From Clostridia bacterium (GTDB taxonomy: Bacteria > Bacillota > Clostridia > Lachnospirales > Lachnospiraceae), in NCBI GenBank assembly GCA_009929525.1, contig SAAH01000029.1, positions 1-37,724 of the forward strand: 37,724 bases of DNA, in the 5' to 3' direction. The notes beneath the pieces were generated by a model. The model had not been told where the DNA came from. It saw only the letters and a program-made list of their open reading frames with translations, and did no database searches. The translations under genes were made by a program, and so were the position numbers. This document shows, piece after piece, positions 32,282-37,724 of the stretch (its first letter is position 1; each line of letters starts with the position of its first letter).

Positions 32282-33778
32282 TTATCTAAAATATAAAGAA
32301 TTCCAATTTAATTCATTCTTAAAGTTTCTGATGGTCGTATCTGCATCAATGTAAACAGCTTCGATACCCATAGCAGCTGCCCAGTCACCCATCTGTTCTG
32401 CAGTAAGGTCATAGGAGAATGCTGTATGATGAGCTCCGCCTGCCAATATCCATGCTTCTGCTCCTGTTGCAAGATCCGGCTTCGGTGTCCAGAATGCTGT
32501 TGCAACCGGAAGTTTCGGCATCGGTTTTTCTACCTTTTTACATTCCACTTCATTGATGATCAGGCGGAAACGATTGCCAAGGTCGATCAAAGAGGTAGCA
32601 ACTGCCGGTCCTGTCTTTGATGTAAATACCAGTCTTGCCGGATCTTCTCTGTCACCCATACTCAATGGATTCACTTTGATAGAGATCGGTCCTTCACTGA
32701 TCGTCGGGCAAACCTCCAGCATATGAGCCTGAAGGATTCCTTCTTTTCCAGGTACCAGATTATATGTGTAGTCTTCCATGAAGGAAGTTCCCTTTGCATC
32801 TTTCTTTCCTGCAGTCATGATCTTCATCAGACGTACCATAGCCGCTGTCTTCCAGTCACCTTCTCCGCCGAATCCGTATCCTTTTTCCATCAGTCTCTGG
32901 ATAGCAAGACCCGGAAGCTGCTGCAGGGATCCCAGATCACCAAAATGAGTTACGATGGCCTGGTAATTCTTCTCTTCCAAAAATCTTTCAAATCCGATTT
33001 CTATCTTTGCCTGTGCTGCCACATGGTTTTTAAATTCCTGAGGATCTCTTCCCTCCAGCAGAATATCATATTTGCTGTAGTATTCCTCAACCAGAGTATC
33101 CACATCAGCTTTACTTACAGCTTCCACAGCCTCAGCGATCTCATTTACCGGATAAGCATCGATCTCCCAGCCAAATTTGATCTGTGCTTCAACCTTATCA
33201 CCCTCTGTAACAGCTACGTTTCTCATATTGTCAGCGATTCTCATGACACGGATATGGCTGCTCTCCATGATACCAACTGCGGTTCTCATCCAGGATGCTA
33301 CTCTCTCCTGTACCTTTTTGTCATCCCAGTGTCCTACGATAACCTTACGCTCGATACCCATTCTGGATACGATATGGCCATACTCTCTGTCACCATGGGC
33401 AGACTGATTTTCATTCATGAAATCCATGTCGATGGTGTCATACGGGATTTCCTGATTAAACTGTGTATGAAGATGAAGCAATGGTTTTCTGTACTCCTGA
33501 AGTCCAAGGATCCATGATTTTGCCGGTGAAAATGTATGCATCCAGGTGATCACACCTGCACAGTTCTCATCTGCATTTGCTTCGTTAAAGGTTTTTCTTA
33601 TTACTTCATTGGTGATCATCGTAGGTTTCCAGATAACTTCATATGGTAAGATACCTGATTTGTTTAATTCATCAACGATGATGTGAGAATGCTCAGCAAC
33701 CTTTCTAAGACACTCATCTCCATATAAATCCTGTGATCCTGTTGCAAACCAAAACTTGTAATCTCTTCCTGTCTTCAT
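32282..33778 (-). CDS. araA: L-arabinose isomerase
   Basis: 498 aa from MKTGRDYKFWFATGSQDLYGDE, with GGAGG ten bases upstream (the longer frame to 33826 lacks support). The family opening FWFATGSQDLYG, then GVITWMHTFSPAKSWI, GEGDWKTAAMVRLMKIM (with the conserved Glu), SFMEDYTYNL and ILAGGAHHTAFSYDLT are all present. Catalytic Glu and His metal ligands sit in these motifs. It converts L-arabinose to L-ribulose using Mn. It follows araR directly (75-base gap) and leads the catabolic run araA-araB-araD. Confidence 0.97.
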   Translation of the reverse strand: MKTGRDYKFWFATGSQDLYGDECLRKVAEHSHIIVDELNKSGILPYEVIWKPTMITNEVIRKTFNEANADENCAGVITWMHTFSPAKSWILGLQEYRKPLLHLHTQFNQEIPYDTIDMDFMNENQSAHGDREYGHIVSRMGIERKVIVGHWDDKKVQERVASWMRTAVGIMESSHIRVMRIADNMRNVAVTEGDKVEAQIKFGWEIDAYPVNEIAEAVEAVSKADVDTLVEEYYSKYDILLEGRDPQEFKNHVAAQAKIEIGFERFLEEKNYQAIVTHFGDLGSLQQLPGLAIQRLMEKGYGFGGEGDWKTAAMVRLMKIMTAGKKDAKGTSFMEDYTYNLVPGKEGILQAHMLEVCPTISEGPISIKVNPLSMGDREDPARLVFTSKTGPAVATSLIDLGNRFRLIINEVECKKVEKPMPKLPVATAFWTPKPDLATGAEAWILAGGAHHTAFSYDLTAEQMGDWAAAMGIEAVYIDADTTIRNFKNELNWNSLYFR

Positions 33779-33853
33779 TTTTATTAATCCTCCACTTTGA
33801 ATTTTTATATGAATTTTATTTTGCACATTTTAATTGTATCTATTCTGTTCATC

Positions 33854-34948
33854 TTACCGCCTGTCCCTGCAGGACTCCCTGATGATCAGTTCCGGCTCGA
33901 TCAGCCTTTGCACCTTGCTTTCTTCCACAGTAACTCCATGGATCAGCTCAAGCAAAAGTTCTGCCGCCATCGCTCCCAACTCTTCCTGTGGATGGGCAAT
34001 GGTCGTCAGTCCCACCGGCCCGCTCTTTGCGATCGCAGAATCATCATACCCTGTCACTGATATGTCTTCGGGAACTTTCTTCCCCTGCTCTTGCAGCGTT
34101 CGCATCACTTCAAGGGCGATCTGATCGTTATAGCATACCACTGCATCCATCGGGATCTTTCGTTCCAGCATCATCCTGGTCATGACCGCCGGCTTTACCT
34201 TGCGGTCCTCCGTATGAAACCAGATGACCTGCTCCGGCAGATAAGGCATCCCTGCCTCCTGAAGTGCTTTTGCATATCCCTTGTGGCGTTCAGCCCCCTG
34301 ACTGTCATCGGCCTTGAAGATTCCTACTATATGCCGATGCCCCAGTTCGATCAGATATCTGGTGATCAGATAACATCCCTTCTCGTCATCCATCAATATC
34401 GTCGGCTTTTGCTGCATCTGCGGATACCTGCCCTGTATGAACACATAGGGAATCTGAAATTCATCCAATCGGTTATACAGATGCATATTCCTGCATAAGA
34501 TCTGGCTTTTACTCGGCTCTATGATCAGCCCTTCCACATCCTTGGTCAGGATATCTTCCAGACACTGGGCTTCCTTTTGCCGGCTATTTCCAGTGTTCTT
34601 CAAGATAATGCTGTATCCCTGCTCTGTCAGCACCCTGTCCATACCCTGGATAAGTCTCGGAAATATGTAATCAGAGATGTATGTAGTGATGACTGCGATA
34701 TTTCTTGAGTTCTTTCTATGCTTCATCCGTTCCGAACAAAAAGTACCTTTTCCATGCTCCGCTGTCACATATCCTTCATTTTCAAGGATAGCGATGGCTT
34801 TACGCACGGTATGCCTGCTGAGATTACACCTGGCCGCCAGCTCATTTTCTGAAGGCATCTTATCTCCGGGTTTTATCTCCCCTGATAAAATCTTCTCTTT
34901 CAATTCTTCCATCAGGGCCATGTACTTTGTTTTCCCGCTCTCCTGCAT
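33854..34948 (-). CDS. araR: Arabinose-responsive repressor AraR
   Basis: 364 aa, close to B. subtilis AraR (362). An N-terminal GntR winged helix (about 8-75) has GDKMPSENELAARCNLSRHTVRKAIAILENEGYVTAEHGKGTF. The LacI-like sugar-binding domain (about 88-360) has IAVITTYISDYIFPRLIQGMDRVL, DVEGLIIEPSKSQ, GHRHIVGIFKADDSQGAERHKGY and ISVTGYDDSAIAKSGPVGLTTIAHP. AraR represses arabinose genes until L-arabinose binds. GGGAGG precedes the ATG. It lies directly upstream of araA on the same strand, and a candidate operator overlaps its own promoter (35006-35031). Confidence 0.95.
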   Translation of the reverse strand: MQESGKTKYMALMEELKEKILSGEIKPGDKMPSENELAARCNLSRHTVRKAIAILENEGYVTAEHGKGTFCSERMKHRKNSRNIAVITTYISDYIFPRLIQGMDRVLTEQGYSIILKNTGNSRQKEAQCLEDILTKDVEGLIIEPSKSQILCRNMHLYNRLDEFQIPYVFIQGRYPQMQQKPTILMDDEKGCYLITRYLIELGHRHIVGIFKADDSQGAERHKGYAKALQEAGMPYLPEQVIWFHTEDRKVKPAVMTRMMLERKIPMDAVVCYNDQIALEVMRTLQEQGKKVPEDISVTGYDDSAIAKSGPVGLTTIAHPQEELGAMAAELLLELIHGVTVEESKVQRLIEPELIIRESCRDRR

Positions 34949-35005
34949 GATCTGCCTCCCTTCTTTCGAAAATGTCCTGACATTTGCTTTATATCTTTAT
35001 TTTAT

Positions 35006-35031
35006 AACTTGTATGCACATCTTTACAAGTT
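35006..35031 (-). promoter_or_regulatory. araR promoter with AraR-like operator
   Basis: AACTTGTA / TACAAGTT arms frame the site. The inner ACTTGTATGCACAT resembles the B. subtilis AraR consensus ATTTGTACGTACAAAT. On the minus strand a TTGTAA box and TATAAA/TAAAAT boxes are 16-18 bases apart across the site, which fits autorepression. Confidence 0.5.
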
Positions 35032-35040
35032 GTTTCTTTA

Positions 35041-35075
35041 AAAAAAGAACCCCGCAAAAAGCAGGATTCTTTTTT
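35041..35075. terminator. Terminator after the aminopeptidase gene
   Basis: AAAAAAGAACCCCGC with GCAGGATTCTTTTTT form a GC-core stem with a 5-base loop. On the minus strand the stem ends in a run of U, so it terminates the aminopeptidase mRNA before araR. Confidence 0.85.
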
Positions 35076-35094
35076 ATTGTTCAAACCCATTTTA

Positions 35095-36174
35095 TCATAC
35101 CGGAATCTCAATCAATTCTTTCGGTGAATGTGCCAGATTTTTATACCCATCTTCCGTAACCACGACCATATCCTCGATACGTACACCGCCGAATCCCGGA
35201 ACATAGATGCCCGGCTCAACAGTTTCTATCATACCGGCTTTCAATACGGTATCATCCGCCGGTGAAAGACGGGGATCCTCATGGATAAAAAGGCCTACAC
35301 TGTGGCCAAGTCCATGGCCAAAGCATTCTCCGTATCCAGCTTTGGCGATGATGTCTCTTGCCACCTTATCCACGCTCTGCCCGGTCACACCTGCTTTTAC
35401 CGCATCCAATGCTGCAAGCTGTGCCGTAAGGACTGTCTGATAGATTTCTTTTTGCTTCTCACTTGCTTTTCCCAACACTACCGTCCGGGTCATATCTGAA
35501 CAATATCCCTTGTATTTGCATCCGAAGTCCATCGTCACAAAATCTCCAACTTCCAGTTTCTTAGTGCCCGGAATCGCATGGGGCATGGAAGAATTCAGAC
35601 CGGAAGCGATGATCGAATTAAAACTCAGGTCTTCTGCCCCTGCCTTTTTCATCTGGTATTCCAGCTCTGCTGCGACCTCCAGTTCTGTCATCCCCGGTTT
35701 TATGATCTTTATGATCTTTGAAAATGCAATGTCGCCGATCTCTTCCGCTTTTTCCAGATATTCCAGTTCTTCTGCTGTTTTAATTCTTCGAAGGGCATCG
35801 ATCCTGCCGCCCAGTGGAACCCAGGTCTCTACAGAAAGTGCGTTTTTTAATTTGTCAAATTGAGCACACAGAAGAGACTGATCTTCGTAACCCATAGAAA
35901 ATCCCTTCGCTTCTTCTGCCTTTTTATTGATTTCTTTTTCCATGCACTCTTTGAGGATAGCCTCTCTTTTATGCTCTCTATTTTCCTCGATAACAGTAAA
36001 GTCACTTTCCTTCTCTGCCTGTTCTGTATATCTGGAATCCGTGATCAGCACTTTTTGAGTCCCGGAAATATACAAGATTCCTTCGCCCCCGCGAAATCCA
36101 CTGATGTAACGCATATTATATTCATCTGTGATAAGCAGTGCATCCAGTTCTAATTCTTCAAATATTTTGTCCAT
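35095..36174 (-). CDS. M24-family Xaa-Pro aminopeptidase
   Basis: 359 aa from MDKIFEELELDALLITDEYNMRYISGF (the longer frame to 36201 is less likely). The N-terminal creatinase-like domain is about 1-125. The catalytic pita-bread domain carries all five metal ligands: FVTMDFGCKYKGYCSDMTRTV (two Asp), FGHGLGHSVGLFIHEDP (His), IETVEPGIYVPG (Glu) and GVRIEDMVVV (Glu). It removes N-terminal residues before proline in cytosolic peptides. It is a single gene with its own terminator, unrelated to the sugar genes. Confidence 0.94.
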   Translation of the reverse strand: MDKIFEELELDALLITDEYNMRYISGFRGGEGILYISGTQKVLITDSRYTEQAEKESDFTVIEENREHKREAILKECMEKEINKKAEEAKGFSMGYEDQSLLCAQFDKLKNALSVETWVPLGGRIDALRRIKTAEELEYLEKAEEIGDIAFSKIIKIIKPGMTELEVAAELEYQMKKAGAEDLSFNSIIASGLNSSMPHAIPGTKKLEVGDFVTMDFGCKYKGYCSDMTRTVVLGKASEKQKEIYQTVLTAQLAALDAVKAGVTGQSVDKVARDIIAKAGYGECFGHGLGHSVGLFIHEDPRLSPADDTVLKAGMIETVEPGIYVPGFGGVRIEDMVVVTEDGYKNLAHSPKELIEIPV

Positions 36175-36248
36175 CTCTTTGCCGCCTCTCTCCTCATGCA
36201 ATCAGGAACGCCGAAGCGTTCCTGTCATTATACACTCTTCTTAATTTA

Positions 36249-37526
36249 TTATACTTCTGCCAAAGCCTGGTCAAGATCTGCAATGATATCATCTGCATCT
36301 TCGATTCCAACAGAAAGTCTGATAAGATCAGGCAGTACACCTGCTTCTATCAGCTGCTCTTCATTCAGCTGACGGTGAGTATGGCTTGCCGGATGAAGTA
36401 CGCAGGAACGGGCATCTGCCACATGTGTAACGATCTCCACCAGTTTCAATCCATTGGTAAATCTCATAGCGCCTTCTTTTCCGCCCTTTGGTCCAAAGCA
36501 AAGAACACCGCAGACACCATTTGGCATATATTTTTGTGCCAGAGGATAGTATTTGCTGCTCTCAAGTCCTGCATATTCTATCCAGGCAACCTTCTCATGA
36601 TTTTCAAGGAATTTTGCAACCTTCATGGCATTTTCGCAGTGGCGTGCCACTCTAAGGTGGAGTGTCTCAAGGCCTACATTGGTAAGGAATGCATTCATCG
36701 GAGACTGACAAGATCCCATATCACGCATCAGCTGGGCAGTCGCTTTCTGGATATATCCCATTTTTCCAAATTTCTGTGTGTAGATGATCCCATGGTAAGA
36801 TTCGTCCGGTGTGGTAAGTCCCGGGAATTTGTCTGCATGAGCCTGCCAGTCAAAGTTTCCGCTGTCCACGATACATCCGCCCATAGCCATCGCATGTCCA
36901 TCCATATATTTTGTGGTGGAATGAACGATGATATCAACGTCAAATTCGAACGGACGGCAGTTGATCGGAGTTGCAAATGTATTGTCACAGATCATCGGAA
37001 CACCATGGCTGTGTGCAAGATTTACGAACTTTTCAATGTCCAGCACAACGCCTGCAGGGTTGGAAACTGTCTCTGCAAATACCGCTCTTGTATTTGGTTT
37101 GAAATATTTTTCCAGTTCTTCTGCCGGAAGATCCTGGTCAACCAATGTTGTATCGATACCAAAACGTTTTAATGTCACAGATAAAAGATTGGATGTTCCG
37201 CCATAGACCTTAGATGCACAGATCACATGGGAACCTGCCTCACAGATGTTAGTCACTGCCAGCATCGTAGCTGCCTGTCCGGAAGAAGTGAGCATAGCAC
37301 CTACGCCGCCCTCCAGGTCGCAAATCTTCTTCGCAACAATATCACAGGTTGGATTCTGCAGTCTGGAATAAAAATATCCTTCGGCTTCCAGATCAAATAA
37401 TTTTCCCATCTCTTCACTGGTCTCATAACGGAAGGTTGTACTCTGATAGATCGGCAGTACACGGGCCTCGCCGTTTTTCGGCTGCCAGCCTCCCTGAACA
37501 CAGATTGTATCTTTCTTAAATGACAT
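36249..37526 (-). CDS. metY: O-acetylhomoserine sulfhydrylase / aminocarboxypropyltransferase
   Basis: 425 aa from MSFKKDTICVQGGWQPKNGEARVLPIYQSTTF, with GAGGA upstream. It is a PLP enzyme of the Cys/Met-metabolism family: YSRLQNPTCDIVAKKI, LTSSGQAATMLA, the PLP lysine in IIVHSTTKYMDGHAMAMGG, and ARSCVLHPASHTHRQLNEEQ near the end. It makes homocysteine from O-acetylhomoserine and sulfide. No SAM riboswitch or T-box is apparent in the 70-odd bases upstream. The long open plus-strand frame opposite it (36138-37172) is an antisense shadow. Confidence 0.95.
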   Translation of the reverse strand: MSFKKDTICVQGGWQPKNGEARVLPIYQSTTFRYETSEEMGKLFDLEAEGYFYSRLQNPTCDIVAKKICDLEGGVGAMLTSSGQAATMLAVTNICEAGSHVICASKVYGGTSNLLSVTLKRFGIDTTLVDQDLPAEELEKYFKPNTRAVFAETVSNPAGVVLDIEKFVNLAHSHGVPMICDNTFATPINCRPFEFDVDIIVHSTTKYMDGHAMAMGGCIVDSGNFDWQAHADKFPGLTTPDESYHGIIYTQKFGKMGYIQKATAQLMRDMGSCQSPMNAFLTNVGLETLHLRVARHCENAMKVAKFLENHEKVAWIEYAGLESSKYYPLAQKYMPNGVCGVLCFGPKGGKEGAMRFTNGLKLVEIVTHVADARSCVLHPASHTHRQLNEEQLIEAGVLPDLIRLSVGIEDADDIIADLDQALAEV

Positions 37527-37597
37527 AATGATTCCTCTTTTCTTTGTATATTTATATGTCTGCAAAATAGCCACATTCATGGATACCATTTTAGACG

Positions 37598-37626
37598 AAA
37601 AAAAGGGGAAATGCAAGCATTTCCCC
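37598..37626 (-). terminator. Terminator of the gene entering from the right
   Basis: A perfect GGGGAAATGC / GCATTTCCCC stem with a 2-base loop, followed on the minus strand by seven U. It lies between the partial gene at 37665 and metY. Confidence 0.85.
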
Positions 37627-37664
37627 CTCTTGAGTTTCCGCAGTTTTATCCACATAGACCTGAA

Positions 37665-37724
37665 TTAAACCATGTCTTTATAAACAACTTTCAAAAAATG
37701 CCCCAAATATAAGGAATCTGATTC
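37665..37724 (-). CDS. C-terminal end of a gene running in from the right edge
   Basis: Nineteen open codons ending ...LYLGHFLKVVYKDMV and TAA on the minus strand, followed 39 bases later by a strong terminator. The terminator supports a real transcription unit ending here, but the frame choice rests on openness only and the product cannot be named. Confidence 0.4.
   Translation of the reverse strand, partial: ESDSLYLGHFLKVVYKDMV

Noticed and set aside
32723-33517. Plus-strand ORF (264 codons) opposite araA
   Set aside because: It is an antisense shadow of the clear L-arabinose isomerase gene.
36138-37172. Long plus-strand ORF (344 codons) opposite metY
   Set aside because: It is fully antisense to a well-supported PLP enzyme, has a Cys/His/Phe-rich shadow composition and no ribosome site.

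Overview
The window reads as the chromosome of a low-to-mid GC anaerobic Firmicute, most likely a gut Lachnospiraceae (Blautia-like). The reasons are clostridial-type protein sequences, AGGAGG ribosome sites, and a fucose/rhamnose-type microcompartment (BMC) locus next to an araR-araA-araB-araD operon. Genus assignment is inference from gene content only.

Layout. Positions 1-870 hold a coiled-coil hypothetical gene, a short ORF remnant and the first codons of an outgoing gene. Positions 876-3737 hold L-fucose isomerase (fucI) and a divergent AraC-family regulator. Positions 3734-9727 (minus strand) are the B12-dependent diol dehydratase module pduC-pduD-pduE-pduG-pduH-pduO. Positions 9728-10057 are non-coding and carry a large palindromic element. 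Positions 10058-18962 (minus) are the core BMC operon: fucA-type aldolase, pduP, a zinc alcohol dehydrogenase, four BMC-H shell proteins, pduL, pduN, pduS, pduT and a DeoR regulator. Positions 19077-23341 (minus) hold a glycyl-radical diol dehydratase, its activating enzyme (frameshifted here), a pduU/eutS shell protein and a pduV/eutP GTPase. To the right come a PHP hydrolase, a GntR/LacI-type regulator, a Crp/Fnr regulator with a divergent ferredoxin, an LCP cell-wall protein, a carbohydrate esterase, araD-araB-araA-araR, an M24 aminopeptidase and an O-acetylhomoserine sulfhydrylase.

How it works together. FucI makes L-fuculose; after phosphorylation by a kinase not present here, the BMC-targeted aldolase yields DHAP and lactaldehyde. 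Lactaldehyde is reduced to 1,2-propanediol, which is dehydrated to propionaldehyde. PduP, PduL, the alcohol dehydrogenase and PduS/PduT then convert the aldehyde to propionyl-phosphate and propanol while recycling CoA and NAD. Five proteins carry recognisable encapsulation peptides.

Most notable: (1) both a B12-dependent (PduCDE) and a B12-independent (glycyl radical) diol dehydratase sit in one BMC locus; (2) the radical-SAM activase of the latter has a one-base frameshift; (3) one shell protein has an 87-residue Lys/Ala-rich then charged N-terminal extension and a strong internal ribosome site that could yield two products; (4) the aldolase and glycyl-radical promoters share identical -35/-10 boxes and a repeated upstream AAAACCACA-type motif; (5) a structured 127-bp palindrome lies just ahead of pduC.
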